Shown here: positions 45,566-57,204 of the stretch, one piece after another
How the letters are laid out: each line of letters begins with the position of its first letter
Position numbering within the stretch: position 1 is the stretch's first letter
Assembly (NCBI GenBank): GCA_011037195.1
Contig: JAAEAF010006804.1
Coordinates: 1 to 64,000, forward strand
Direction of reading: 5' to 3'
Source: Triatoma infestans
Taxonomy: Eukaryota > Arthropoda > Insecta > Hemiptera > Reduviidae
Length of the DNA: 64,000 nucleotides
Position numbers and translations under genes: made by a program
Notes under the pieces: generated by a model
What the model saw: the letters and a program-made list of their open reading frames with translations, nothing else
What the model was told of the DNA's origin: nothing
Database searches by the model: none

Positions 45566-46085
45566 GAAGCATAATTCGGTCCCCTGATAGAACTTAAACG
45601 AAATATCAAATTTGAATCTTTTTTGGACGAAATAAAACAAACAAACACACACACACACACACACACACCAAAACATTTTCTAAACACCCCATTTTTCAGA
45701 CCCAAACGTATATTTTCGGTGAAAGTAAATATAGAAAATCTGATATGTTCGCAATACTTCCCTTTTTTACCAGTAAGAGAAAATAAACAATACTTTCTCT
45801 TGCTAGGAGTAAGAGAAAATAAAAAAAAATTATAGACCTAAAGGAGTATACTAAATACATAATGTTTAAAGAAAGTCGTAGGATAAGTTTTCGAGAATTT
45901 CGTGAAAAAAACTTAATGAGACATTTTCAGATGACAGATTCTTTACAGGCTATCCAGTAGATAATATGCAGAAACTTACATTAAGACACCCGAACATTGT
46001 CCAAACGGAAGAAATTCTGAACTTATTACGATTTTTCCTTCTGTAAGTTTGTAAAGTTCCCACAAAGCTGGCCATATACAAACTA
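45566..46085 (-). repeat. R-family subfamily 2 fragments
   Basis: 45566-45822 contains the (CA)n tract (45645-45668), the 5' block, and two successive 5' hairpin ends (CCAGTAAGAGAAAATAAAC and GCTAGGAGTAAGAGAAAAT). 45835-46050 continues with decayed unit sequence (GTTTAAAGAAAGTCGTAGG). Confidence 0.5.
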
Positions 46086-47439
46086 TTCAATCAAATGCTC
46101 TTCCGTTGGTATCTATACTAAGAAAAAGAGGTAATCTATAAAAATTAAAAAGGTGACGGTGGCCTTACTTTTTCAAGAAGATTAAATTAATTCAAATTAT
46201 CAAAATATGAAATAAAATATGTAAATATTAAATGAAATGGCAAAGAAAAACAAGTCAAATTAAAACCAGTTAGTTAACCAATAATCCAAACCCTACCTGA
46301 TAAAAAAGTTTATTTTAAATCCATCCACTTTTGAAACTTTTGCATTATTGATTTACAGTTAAAAACGAAGTTACACCTTCTTAAATTAAAATACTACAAA
46401 AAAAAAAAAAAACCTGTTGATTTATTAAGCCAGGTGTAACTTCGTGGATTTTTTTATGCGAATTAAATGGTGAATTCTGATTGCTATTCGCCATTATCTT
46501 TAATCTTTTAAACTCAATTTTGTAATGTCTCAATTTTATTGGTTTCTTTATGTGGGTAACGCCCATTTCTATTGGTCCTAAAAAAAAAAAAATATGGCTA
46601 CAATATTAAAGACAATTACTGCTCCTTATTCATACATACTAAAATCATTTTGTATGTTAATTAAAAGTCTCATTGTTAAGTTTTTAAACAACAGGCTATT
46701 AGATACAGTAGATCTGCAGTGCTTACTAATTAAAGTCGGCAAATTGGAATTACATGTAGATCAATTCAAAGAACACTATTCTATGATTACATTAATTATG
46801 ATATAACATATTAATTTAAATAATAATTACTTATTATTACTGATTCGTCTCAATGACTTATTTATAAGATTTGAAAAAAATATTACATAATATCTGAGAT
46901 AATATCGTTTCTTCGTATGAATAGGGAGAAAATATTTAATCACCTTTACACATTATTTTCCTTCTAAGAAATATAATATACTGGAATTGGTGAATATATT
47001 TAAATAAACACTTCACTTACTGTAAGTAGATAATGGATAAAGTTGATAATGACTGTAACACTCACCTGTAACAGACAAAAATATAAAATCATGTTAGTCG
47101 AAATATTTCATTTAATTTAGAAGCTAGTAATAAATAAACAATAACATTTGTCTGTGGTTTTCGAATTTTTTTTAGTCATTTTGCGTTTTCTTTACATTTT
47201 ACCAATGTTGCAAAAATACAATGATTTTACTTGTGGCTGTGTAATAACGGCACGCAAAATACCGTTATATAATTAAATAAGGAAATATTTTTTGTTGGAT
47301 TTTTATACTTAAGACTTAAAGTAGCTTCATTGGTACGTCTATGTTTCATTGGTCACAATTTTCATCTAAAAATACATTCCCATGTTTTATGCAGGAGAGG
47401 TAATCTGAAAGCTGTAAATATTACTTTGCAATCATGGCA
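46086..47439. other. AT-rich spacer with small inverted repeat
   Basis: CGAAGTTACACCTTCTTAA at 46366 is mirrored by TTAAGCCAGGTGTAACTTCG at 46425, a hairpin-type MITE remnant of about 80 bp. The 70-codon frame at 46594-46806 is not recognised. Confidence 0.45.
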
Positions 47440-47685
47440 GCAGGGTACATTGTGTTAGAAAACTTTAGAGAATTTTCCAGTGATAGCCCGCTTCATTTTG
47501 TGATCAACGACCAGTTTCGGGTTTGCCTGATCTTCAGGATATTATGATTGGGATATCACAGACGGTAAAATCATTGCAAACTAATTGTTTATCAAAACAT
47601 ACTGAAGATAAATCGATTCTGAAGAGAAACGATCGATAACCACGAAAATTGATCAGGCTACTACAGAAAAAATATCTGATATATT
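47440..47685. mobile_element. Fold-back element (P1-like), decayed
   Basis: Left arm GATAGCCCGCTTCATTTTGTG, CAACGACCAGTTTCGGG and TGATCTTCAGGATATT. Right arm GATTCTGAAGAGAAACGATC, GATAACCACGAAAATTGATC and CAGGCTACTACAG. The motif order is that of P1 but the stem bases have drifted. Confidence 0.55.
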
Positions 47686-47699
47686 CCTTTGCATTCTCC

Positions 47700-48345
47700 A
47701 TTCCTCTTTACCTCAGTAACATTTCTGTTCCCAGTAGGGCTCATGTGAATTATCTTGGATTCTATTTGGACAACAAAAATAACATGGATAGACTGTAAGA
47801 TCGGATGTAAAATTTTAAAATAATTTGAAAAACGTTCTAAACTGACCTATACAATAAAAACAAACTTTCCAATTCCCTGCTAGCACTCATCATATGAACC
47901 TATAGACTGGAACTATAAGAGACAGCAAAACGATGTAACCTCAACCGAATACAAATACTCTAATCCAAAATCTTTAGATCTACAGTAAATGCTGCATTCT
48001 AGGTCTCCAACTACACAACCCACTCCGACTCAAATATTCCATTTGCCAGTGATTTTGCCAAAATCCTGCTACCCTCCTACTCTAATCTGCTCACTATCCT
48101 CCAGAACGCTCTCTTACCAACCCTCTTCGAAGAATTAGGCGGAGATGGTGCCCTGATCATCTAATTGCATAATATCGAACCCCTAGATTGACTGTCACTA
48201 TGTTAAGTATGTATGTCTTAATAACACTGGTTGTGGTGGCCGTTCAAGTTATCACCTATTGAGTTTATGTGTGTGTATATTTATGCATAATTTCATATTT
48301 TTGTTAGCTGCATTGTTGTATGCAGTTGTAAAATAAATAAATAAA
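47700..48345 (+). pseudogene. Jockey-type LINE ORF2 3' part, decayed
   Basis: Broken frames give VNYLGFYLDNKNNMDRL (about 47745-47800) and near the end NPLRRIRRRWCPDHLIA (about 48120-48170), corresponding to VRYLGLYLDKRLTW and NPRRRLRRRWPRDHLVD of the better preserved Jockey at 52-56.6 kb. It ends in an A-rich AAAATAAATAAATAAAAAAG tail (48325). Many stops and indels; the element is dead. Confidence 0.75.
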
Positions 48346-49187
48346 AAAGAAAAATAATTCCTTTTCAATTTGATTTATGAGGAAATGTTAATAGAACAAA
48401 ATCAGTAATTAAAAGTGCGATTTGCAACATTTTTTATTCTATATTAGGAATCTCGATTGTATATAGGAGTTTTTTGTTTCAATTTCGAAATTTCAAAAAT
48501 CTTTATATAAAATACCATAATGTTTACGAAAGTTTAGAAGACCTAGCAAGTATAATGTACCCTGGACATTAATGAAAAATATTAATTTCTAAAAATTAAA
48601 ACTTTTTATACAATTTATTCTTTTAACCAGATAAACTTAAAACCATATTGAAAACTTAATATCCTTCTCATACACAAAACAATCCATTTCCATTATAATC
48701 TCCATTTCGAATTACCGGACTTGTTTTTTTCTGTTTTCTAAAATTATTTTTAGATCTTCCTGAGACCATTTATGTAAAAAATCAAAACTGGCAAACTGTA
48801 AAACATTTGTTTACACTGTCTGAACGTCATTTTTCCCACCAACTTGTGAAATATCTCATCATATTGACTTCTGTGGTTGCGTATAGTGGTATGGATTGTT
48901 ATGGGAGTTGCGGACAAGAATACAATTTTATATTTAGTTATATAAATATATGTACAAGCGTTGATATTAGACATTTTTAATGAGTTTTTCATTTTGAATA
49001 ATTTTTGAAAGCACGTGAGAAATTTTCCCGGTTTGGTTAAACATTGTCAAGAACTAAGTAATTGGAAAGATAAGTTTAGAATGAATTTGGAATTAATAGA
49101 AAATGAGAGCTTAAGCGGAAAACTAAAATTCACAGATTCAAAATATCTTGCGAGCAGTTCATTTTATTAGAAAAATACTAAGAACAA
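48346..49187. other. AT-rich spacer
   Basis: No gene or repeat is recognised. Confidence 0.4.
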
Positions 49188-49687
49188 ATAATTCACGACT
49201 TTCTCTTAGTGCAATTATCGAAATTTTAATTAACAAATTGCCTGTAACTTGGGATTTCTATTAAAATATTTGGAGAATAACTGCTCTGACCTTTAAAGGT
49301 CGAGTGTCGTTAAGTAGGTAATATATATTGTTTTTAGAAACAGGTAGTTGTATGCTACAAATAGCTTTGGAGATGGTTTTGTTAAAAAATCAAGAAAACT
49401 AGAAGAAAAAGAAATAGACTGTATTTCCGGTTAATGTATTTTAACCCAAAATCTTCATGGTGGGGATACCTAAACGGAATATAAAGTTAATGCTTAGTTT
49501 CTTCTCGCGGCTCTTCGGTTTCTGAGATATTTTATACATAGACATACACATATTTACAGACCTGGGGCTAAAAACATTGTTTCCGTACTCAGAGGACCTC
49601 AAATCATGTATATCCGTTGAAAGTTCAATACGACTGATACGATTCGCAATACATCCTTTTTACCAGCAAGCGATAAAAGAATGTAAA
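49188..49687 (-). repeat. R-family subfamily 2, decayed copy
   Basis: CGACTTTCTCTTAGTGC (3' arm) at 49197, ATTTCCGGTTAATG near 49423, TACCTAAACGGAATATAAAG near 49467, and the 5' block with CATCCTTTTTACCAGC at 49650. The microsatellite is nearly lost. Confidence 0.55.
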
Positions 49688-50829
49688 ATTAAATTTTTGA
49701 AAAGACCATCTTCAACTTTTTTTTAAAATTTCAATAGGGGGACATCTTTCAGTTAGACATTCTATTGAAAATACTTTTATTTATATGAAGAATATTTAAT
49801 TTAAATAGAGAAATGAAAGAAAGAATAAAAAACAAAAAAAGGAGTAAGGAAACTTAGAAACAGCTATCCCATTTTAGCATATCTTTCAAAATGATAATTA
49901 ATTCTAAGAATGGCTTTAGAAAGACGACAGACAGATGGGCAGATCTGGTGGGGAAGTCTTTGTCAGCGTATAGAAGCAAGATGGTAGAGAAGGGGGGGAA
50001 GCAAGTTTTATATTAAAAATCTATATGATGTATATATAGCTTTGTACATAATGTACACAGTGAAGAGAATTTCAAATCTAGTCTTTGATGAAGTATCATG
50101 GCTTTCATCTTCTTTACAGTAGGAGAGGAGAATGACGTAAGGTTTGCGCTGCTACTGCCTGTTGAGGTATAAAGTGAACGAGATATAATATTTATATATA
50201 TATAAAACAAAATGTAAACCCAATGAAATATTGATATCCATATATACATGTATATATGTCATTTTTATTCTTTAGATGGCACCACTGGTGAAACTTATTC
50301 TAGATAACAGAGTATCAAAATATATTCATATAGAAATCTTTTCAAAAGAATTAAAACATTTTTTTTGTATTTTCTTTAAAAGAAAAAGCCGGAATGAAAG
50401 AAAAACCTCCTACGATTTCACTCTTACCACAACTATAACAATTTTAATTATTATTTTCAAGCATGGGACTTGGAACCCAAACTTTTTGCTGTTCTTAACA
50501 CAGTATGTACTTAAATTTATGGTGTATAACCGAATATCCAATCACTTGATAGTTCTTATGACATAAGAATACTCAAGTGAGGTATAAACCCTTAATATTT
50601 CCTCAGTCAGTGCTTTTATCCACCTACATATACATAACTTGAAAAACTTTCTTCTTAGCTCAATAGTGATAACTAACCACCTATGACACTGTTCGCAACT
50701 TGGTGCTTACATTATCTTGATCGACTTCAAAAAATTCAACTTGATTTTTATAATAGACTGCTGTACTTACGCGCTTGAAATGGGTATGGACTCAATATCA
50801 TGTGAGATGATAATGAAATACATACATAT
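49688..50829. other. AT-rich spacer
   Basis: The 96-codon frame at 50276-50566 and the 78-codon minus frame at 50013-50249 have no recognisable motif. Confidence 0.4.
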
Positions 50830-51298
50830 ATTGAGCTGGTTGGAAAAAATGTGCTACATTATTGAAAGTCTCAGGGCAGTATCCTCGGACCTATACTCTA
50901 TACAATACACACTGCAGATACCCGAACTGACACCCTTCTCACAACCTATGCAGTTCTCTCTCCTCATCCTGATCCTGTAATTTCATATAGAAACCTACAA
51001 TGTCATTTAACAGAAATAGAAAACTGCTTCAAAAAATGGAAAATCCAAATCAATGAAAGTAAATGCCAGCAAATCACCTTCACATTACTCCGGATAACTC
51101 TTCCACCTCTATTTTATTACCATGTCCCACTTCCAACTATTGATGTCGCCTACTATCTTGGGCTGTATATTGACAAAAGGTTAACTTGGAATCCCCATAC
51201 ACGTCTCTTAAAGACAGGAACTCACTACACGATACAGACTTGTTAAAAGACTTCTCGATAACAGATCACGACTTTCATTAGAAAACAAACGACTAATA
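50830..51298 (+). pseudogene. Jockey-type RT fragment, cut by mariner
   Basis: Reading frames give QGSILGPILYTIHTADTRTD (about 50873-50932), a gap where FADD should be (AACCTATGCAG runs straight into TTCTCTCTCC), then KKWKIQINESKC (about 51030-51065), YYLGLYIDKRLTWNPHTRLL (about 51150-51210) and RLVKRLLDNRSRLSLENKRL. This follows the same order as the intact Jockey. The catalytic aspartates are deleted. The next base pair is the TA target of the mariner fragment. Confidence 0.78.
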
Positions 51299-51597
51299 CG
51301 AGGTGTGTAAATTAAGTAATGAGACTGATTTTCTAGTGTTTGATCTGGCAACACTGGAGACGCGGCGCATGCGTGGTAGGGCAAGTAAACATCTGATACA
51401 CGTCCAGTGCAAATTTGAAAATGCTAGAGTTGTTGCACTGTCCGTAGTGACTTTTTTTGTGAGCAAGGTTTTTTCAGTGCGTTTTAAAAATGAGTGACAT
51501 CAATTACGAGCAACGTTGGGCTATCAGGTTTTGCTTCAGACTTGGGCACAGTGCAACGGAAACGTTTGAAAAACTATGCCAGGCCTATGGAGACAAT
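51299..51597 (+). mobile_element. Mariner 5' fragment with transposase start
   Basis: The TIR CGAGGTGTGTAAATTAAGTA follows TA at 51297-51298. ATG at 51490 opens MSDINYEQRWAIRFCFRLGH and then SATETFEKLCQAYGDN, the well-known N-terminal helix-turn-helix of mariner transposases (FC..LG.SA.ET...L..AYGD). Everything after residue 36 and the right TIR are missing. It interrupts the Jockey RT fragment. Confidence 0.85.
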
Positions 51598-51599
51598 AT

Positions 51600-51920
51600 C
51601 TCTGATTAAGACTAAATTGTTTGCCATATAATAGTAATTCTTGTGATCGCTGCCCGCTTTGTAATACTGAGGAAGTGGAAACACTACATCATTTTTTAGT
51701 TGACTGCCCAAGACTTGAATATATTAGACTTGTAAATTTAAAAAAAAGCAACATATCCACCCAGGAAATGCTAAATCTACTAAATGGTAGTGATTGGTTC
51801 GCTCTGATTGGTTATGTTACAAATGCCTACTCATTTAGAAATATGAATTTGCAAATTAAATAATAGCATTGTCAATAATTGTAGTGGGAAAAATAAATAA
51901 ATAAATAAATAAATAAACAA
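51600..51920 (+). pseudogene. LINE ORF2 C-terminus and (AAAT)n tail
   Basis: The frame at 51621-51863 contains CDRCPLCNTEEVETLHHFLV followed by DCPRL, a C-terminal CCHC knuckle, and stops before an (AAAT)n tail (51890-51918). The Jockey clade lacks this knuckle, so it belongs to a different LINE family from the fragment on its left. Confidence 0.75.
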
Positions 51921-51977
51921 AAAATAAAATAAAATAAAATATTAAACTTCATAAATTAATAATCACGAAGTATAATT
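51921..51977. other. Short flank before the Jockey element
   Basis: (AAAAT)-rich sequence, then the left half of the Jockey target duplication at 51978-51989. Confidence 0.4.
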
Positions 51978-52115
51978 ATTGTATTTATTTTTTTTTTTTT
52001 TTTTTTAACTTTTTATTTGTCATTTACAACTGTACTATGGTACAATAAGTAAATACGGTAAGGGTGGTAAATGGCGTGAGTGGCTTGAATGGTGATCATC
52101 CAGTGATGATCTCCA

Positions 52116-54816
52116 TTAGTCAACAAGGTGATCGCGAGGCCAACGACGCCTCAGTCGCCTTCGGGGGTTGGAAGGAAGTGTGGTTGAGGATAAGTTAGCT
52201 GCTAATGGATTAGGATGTGTTGATAAGTTTTTGTGAAATTTATTGTAACGTGTTTTAGTAAGTTCGGATATAAAAGGAATTTTGAGATCTTTATGTATAG
52301 TTAGGTTACTGACATAGAATGGAGCGTTTACAATGCGGCGGAGGATTTTAGATTGAAGAGTTTGTAATCGGTTGATATTAGACCGTTTAGCTGAACCGTA
52401 AAGTTCAAGTCCGTAAGTCCATATAGGTGCTAGGAGGGATAGATACAGTCGTCTTTTATTATGAAGTGTTAGTTTTGACCGGTGATCAAGTAGTCTGGCT
52501 AGAAGCTTATATCTTTTGTTTAATTCTATTCGTTTAAGTCGTGTATGAGGATTCCAGGTGAGTCTCTTGTCGAGGTATAGTCCCAGGTACCGCACATGGT
52601 CGGCTGAAGGAATAGGAGAATTATGTAAGTAGACAGGGGCAAGAGTTTTCCGTTTCAGTGTAAAGACTATGTATTTTGATTTATGTGGATTAATTTTTAT
52701 TCGCCATTTTTGCAGCCAAGGTTCTAGTGAATTTAGATGTGATTGTAGAGAGCGGACAGAGAGCGTGGGATCATTGTGTGTGGAGAGAATTGCAGTGTCG
52801 TCAGCAAAGGTGTATATAGAAGTAGAGGGAAGTGTAGGTAAGTCGGATGTGTAGATTGAATAAAGTAGTGGGGCTAAGACACTGCCTTGAGGTACTCCAG
52901 CAAGAATAGGATGTATAGAGGATTCGGAAGTGCCTTCAATTATCTGGAAGAAGCGTTCGGAAAGATAGGATTTGAGAATGAGGTAATAAGTGCTAGGTAG
53001 AATTCGCCTGAGTTTTAATAGAAGACCTTCGTGCCATACACGATCGAAGGCCTGTGAAATGTCTAAAAACACTCCAGCGCAAAACTCCTTGCGTTCAAGT
53101 GAAGTGGCGATGGTGTCTACTACTCGGTGAGCCTGCTGTATTGTAGAGTGGCGGCTGCGGAAACCAAATTGGTGGTTTGGTAGTACTTTCAGAGTCTCTA
53201 CAATTTCTAGAAGACGCGAAAGAAGGAGTCTCTCAAATATTTTCCCTAGGATCGGAAGGAGGCTAATAGGACGGTAGGAAGAAGGCTGATGAGTTGGCTT
53301 TTTGGGTTTAGGTATCATTTTAATATTAGAGAATTTCCAAAGAATGGGATAATAAGTAGTTCGTAGTATTGAATTATATATGGTAGTGAGGAAGACTATA
53401 GCTTTTTTAGGTAGTTGGTGAAGAACTTGGGCTGTTATTAGATCGTATCCTGGGCTCTTATTTTTAGGAAGGTTGTTAATGGTCTGTTTGACTTGAGTGG
53501 GGTTAAATGCTTTAGGAGGAAGAGAAAGAGGTAAAGGTGCGTCTAGTTCTGTGTTAACTTCTGTAATGTGTTGTAAGTCGTAAATGTCAGGGTGTGGGAT
53601 GAAGACAGAGGATAGGTGGGCTGCAAATAATTCTGCTTTTTCTTGGGCTGATTTGGCCCAAGCACCGTCAGTAGAACGAAGAGGTAAAGAGGTATGTTGG
53701 AATTTTAAAATTCGTCTAGTTGCCGTCCAAAGTGAGTTGTCGTCAGTGGTCAGTGATTTTGTATATTGGACATATTGATTATTGTAGTATTTGTGGAGTT
53801 CGTTTTTAAGTTTTCTTGTAAGTTGATTAAATTGTTGTTTATGAGAGGGGTATCTTGTACGTTGCCAAAGAGACCTAGCTTGTCGTTTCTGAGTTATAAG
53901 AGATCTTATGTAAAGAGGAAGGTTGTTTGGTATTCGTCTAGTTTGTGTAGTTGTACAGTTTGTCGTCGCTTGCCTTATGTTTGTTGTATAGCAGTTGTAA
54001 AGTTGTAGACTGCATCGTCTACTTGTTGAGGTGTTTTGAGAGACGTCTGAAGATTAATTTTTTGTTCGAGTAAATCCCTAAAGGAGTCCCAGTCAATCGG
54101 TCCGTTGATTAGTGTTGGCCTGGAAGGGGAGCGTTTAGGGTGTATGTCTATTGTAAGCATAACTGGACTGTGGTCAGATGATAGGTCATCTAAGGTAAAT
54201 GCGTCGGTATGGAGGGATGAAATGTTAGAGCAGATGAAAAAGTCAAGAAGGTCAGGACGTTTGTTTAAAGCAGCAGGCCAGTAGGTTGGTTGAGAAGGAG
54301 AGATAAGGAGAAGTTAGTTTGAGAGAGAGCATTATAAAGGACACGTCCTCTTGGGTTCGCCACTCGACTTCCCCAGCGAGGGTGTTTCGCGTTGTAATCA
54401 CCACCGCTTATGAATCGGGAGCCTAAAGATTGAAAGAAGGATAAAAATTGATTTTGATATATTGTTTGATTTGGAGGGCAATACACTGCAGCTATGGTAT
54501 AATTAAAGGGTTCACTTTGAAGAGAGATAAGAGTGGGTTGTAGAGAGTAAGTAGCGTTGCTTGGAATAAGGAAATGAGTTAAAGAATTTCTTATAAGGAT
54601 AGCGGAACCGCCATGTGCGGTACCATCAGGATGATCAGTGCGGTAGATTTTATAGTCAGTGATAAAGAAACGTGTTTTCTCTGTGAAGTGTGTCTCTGTT
54701 ATGAGGGCAATGTCGATTCGTCTTTCATGTAGTAGGATATTTAATTCTTGTCTGTGGTTAGTCAGTCCGTTCGCATTCCATAACAGTATGGTGAGAGAGA
54801 ATTGTGTGAGAGGCAT
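52116..54816 (-). pseudogene. Jockey ORF2: endonuclease and reverse transcriptase
   Basis: ORF2 nicks target DNA and copies the element RNA there. The endonuclease block (54816-54265) has LLWNANGL, ALITETHF, GGSAILIR, AAVYCPP and GGDYNAKHPRWGSR; after a frameshift near 54300 it continues with TYWPAALNKRPD and the catalytic SSDHSPVML (about 54180-54155). A second frameshift lies near 53985. The RT frame then stays open to 52116 with WKFSNIKMIPKPKKP, YRPISLLP, FLDISQAFDRVW, GVPQGSVLAPL, the catalytic FADD (codons 171-174 counted from the Met at 53318), WRIKIN and VRYLGLYLDKRLTW. The end is RRRWPRDHLVD. The start ATG overlaps the ORF1 stop as TAATG. Apart from the two single-base shifts the domains look complete. 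Confidence 0.9.
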
Positions 54817-55838
54817 TAAGGAGTAAGGCGAGGAAGTAAAGTGTTGACTACTGTGGTGAGGAGTGTTATGAGCGGTGTAAGGAGGCTTTTGAAATCTGAG
54901 AGGAAAGAGTTTAATACATTAGCGACATCAGATGTGGAAGGTTGAAGGAGTCTCTGAGGCGGCGGCGTCCCCGCGACCACCCGGGCATAGGTCAGATGAT
55001 TGTTGTTGGCTGCTAGGGTGTCTTGGTGCGGTGATGTTGGGAGATATCTTGAAGACGCTGTAGGTTGTTGACTGGCAGTGTTTTCTTCTTTGGCTCTATT
55101 GATTGCAGACGGATGATTGTACACTGGTGGTCTTTTTCTGGAGCGTTGTAGTTCTCTATAAACTATGCACCCTTTGTAGCTAGCACTATGTTGGTTATTA
55201 CATAATGCACAAGTGGGTGGGGTTGCACTTGGTTTACTGCAGTCTTGTGTGAGATGGTCTCCGGCACATTTGACACAACGTGGTCGGTGTTGACAATAAC
55301 TTTTTGTGTGGCCATATTCCTGGCATCTCTTGCACTGAACTATGACGCGCTGCTTATGTGGTTCTTCTATTTTTATTTTCGTGTAGCATAGTAGCTCTAT
55401 GTCAAATACTTCCTTGTTATTACTGTTAGGTTCAAGATCAACGAAGAAAAGAGGCAGTGTCTGTTTAGTGATTGGATGAATCACCGGCGTGATGTTGCGG
55501 GCCACATGTCCGAGTTCCGACAGTTCTTGTTTAATGAAATCAATGGGAGTACTTTGATGCAGATGTCTAATGACAATGCGATATGCTTTTTCTTGTTGTA
55601 GCTGGTATGTGTGATAGTCTGCGTTCTTTCCCTTAAGGTAGTGGATGATGTTCCTGTAGCCATCCACAGTTTTAGGGTTAATAATAAGGTCTGTTGCTCG
55701 GGCTTTGCATGTAAAGTTGTTTGGTCCGGTTAACTGTGTGAGGGCTTTGCATAATTCTACATATTTTGTGACATTTTTTAGATAAATGGGGGGTGGTTTT
55801 GGGGTTCGCGGTGGCTCTGATGGTGTTGTGGTTTCCAT
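54816..55838 (-). CDS. Jockey ORF1, gag-like nucleic-acid-binding protein
   Basis: ORF1 proteins bind element RNA to form the particle used for retrotransposition. From the Met at 55838 the frame has 340 codons: a proline-rich start, an RRM-like/PRE region (about residues 20-150, with YRIVIRHLHQSTP), and three zinc knuckles at residues 169-182 (CX2CX4HX4C), 188-200 (CX2CX3HX4C) and 210-224 (CX2CX3HX6C), then a low-complexity tail. The frame is open upstream of this Met for about 80 more codons (TYNPFSPLAIHND directly precedes it), so the true start is farther 5'. The stop codon shares its last A with the ORF2 ATG. Confidence 0.88.
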   Translation of the reverse strand: METTTPSEPPRTPKPPPIYLKNVTKYVELCKALTQLTGPNNFTCKARATDLIINPKTVDGYRNIIHYLKGKNADYHTYQLQQEKAYRIVIRHLHQSTPIDFIKQELSELGHVARNITPVIHPITKQTLPLFFVDLEPNSNNKEVFDIELLCYTKIKIEEPHKQRVIVQCKRCQEYGHTKSYCQHRPRCVKCAGDHLTQDCSKPSATPPTCALCNNQHSASYKGCIVYRELQRSRKRPPVYNHPSAINRAKEENTASQQPTASSRYLPTSPHQDTLAANNNHLTYARVVAGTPPPQRLLQPSTSDVANVLNSFLSDFKSLLTPLITLLTTVVNTLLPRLTP

Positions 55839-56152
55839 GTCATTGTGGATGGCGAGGGGAGAGAATGGGTTGTAGGTAAGTATATCTGGAGCTACTACTG
55901 TATTCTCCGTAGACGTTTGAAGTGTGCTATTTTGTTCTGAAAATAAGTTGGGTAGTTGTTTGGTGTCGAGTGATAATGGTTGGTTTCCGCTTGTGCGAGC
56001 ACTTTTCTTTTTGCTTTTGGGTGGTGTATAGTTCTGGGAATTCGGTTTCCTTTTTGTTGGTTTGAGGTAACTGAGGATGTGGATTCATTATCTGTTGAGG
56101 AAGTGGCATAGGTTGTATCATTAAGATTCATCATAGTGATAGTAAACAGCAC
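55839..56152 (-). pseudogene. Jockey ORF1 N-terminal extension, frameshifted
   Basis: A basic, K/S-rich stretch (TPPKSKKKSARTSG) is in frame with the ORF1 body down to 55839 but has a stop (TGA) near 56095 and no ATG. A second frame starting at ATG 56134 or 56152 (MMNLNDTTYATSSTDNE) covers the region before it. A single-base shift around 56045-56095 would have separated the native start from the body. A lysine-rich N-terminus before the zinc knuckles is usual for Jockey ORF1. Confidence 0.6.
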
Positions 56153-56582
56153 AGAGAAAATTAAAGTTTATGGATGAGGAGGTTACTTTTTAATAGTGAC
56201 GAGATTAATGTACAGAGAGAAGAGATTTTTGTATATATATATAAAAATTTACACGAACTCACAGTATTTAGAATAAAACTAACCAATAAACATAGAAAAT
56301 ATATACAATCATAATAATTACAACGGTCTCTAAATTTAGTTTATAATTTAAATGTCAAAAAAAATGTATTTACACTTTAAGGTTAGGTGAATTTCACTTA
56401 TTGTCACTGTACATAAAAAAAACCTGATATTTCGCTCGCACAGGATTAATTAAAATAATTGCTAAAAGTACTTACAGTTTATTGTAATAGTCACTAAATT
56501 TTCGCTTTTAAACTTCAAAATTTTCAAGATTTAAAACTGACAAATTTTTAGTAACTTTCACATATAACCATCAGCTGGGAGA
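56153..56582 (-). promoter_or_regulatory. Jockey 5' UTR / probable internal promoter region
   Basis: This is the stretch between the inferred 5' end (TCTCCCAGCTGATGG on the minus strand at 56582) and the first ORF1 ATG. Jockey-type LINEs are transcribed from promoters inside their 5' UTR; no specific motif is claimed here. Confidence 0.4.
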
Positions 56583-56594
56583 ATTGTATTTATT

Positions 56595-57200
56595 AAGATT
56601 AATATTTATAATTAATAGTATAAATAAGATCAGTTCTCGTCAATTTCTCTGTAGCATTTCGTATATATATTTGATTTCTTCCTTTGTTTGTAATGTATCT
56701 TTTTAAGTTATAGTAAGATCGCAAAGTATTATTTATCATAAACCTGCTCCTGCGACGTGGTATCACAAGCAGACAGTCTTTATGTTTTTGTAAAAAGCTT
56801 GTTTGTCCTACTTATATTTTACTGCATTAATATAGATAAATAAAGACAAAAATAATAAAAAATAAAAAAAAATATTTATAATTGTTTATAATGTTAATTG
56901 GATGCTGAGGTTCGGTCATACAAAAGAACTCTTTTAAATTTGTACCGACGTCTCGGCAAATTTATTGGATAAAAGGATAAAAATTTTCAGTTAGAATTAC
57001 TTACAAACTCTAGTTTAACTTGTGACATACCATCACCAAGTGATGATGTTTATATTAAAACAGTGTTAAGATTACGATCTTTTGTTCTGAGCGAGTAAGT
57101 TATCTTTAGTTTCATTATATTTATTAAAGTATAATTAGATTTCTTTGAAATCAACGTAGGAAACAATCAACCAGTGTCGTTTGCTATGTAAACATATAAT
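56595..57200 (+). pseudogene. Spacer with LINE family C C-terminal scrap
   Basis: At about 56990-57095 the plus strand reads SSLTCDIPSPSDDVYIKTVL then RLRSFVLSE-stop, aligning with the end of the family C ORF2 at 25246 (LQPDNTY...ILKLRSFILNE-stop). The rest of the interval is AT-rich and not recognised. Confidence 0.5.
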
Positions 57201-57204
57201 TTAA

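Larger units (their letters stand above)
51990..56582 (-). mobile_element. Full-length Jockey-type LINE with 12-bp duplication
   Basis: ATTGTATTTATT occurs on both sides (51978-51989 and 56583-56594). The poly(A) tail appears as a T-run at 51990-52006. On the minus strand the order is 5' UTR (56582-56153), ORF1 (gag-like), ORF2 (endonuclease plus RT), short 3' UTR, tail. The length of about 4.6 kb and the lack of RNase H and of a C-terminal knuckle fit Jockey. It is the best preserved element in the window but carries at least three frameshifts, so it is probably inactive. Confidence 0.88.
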
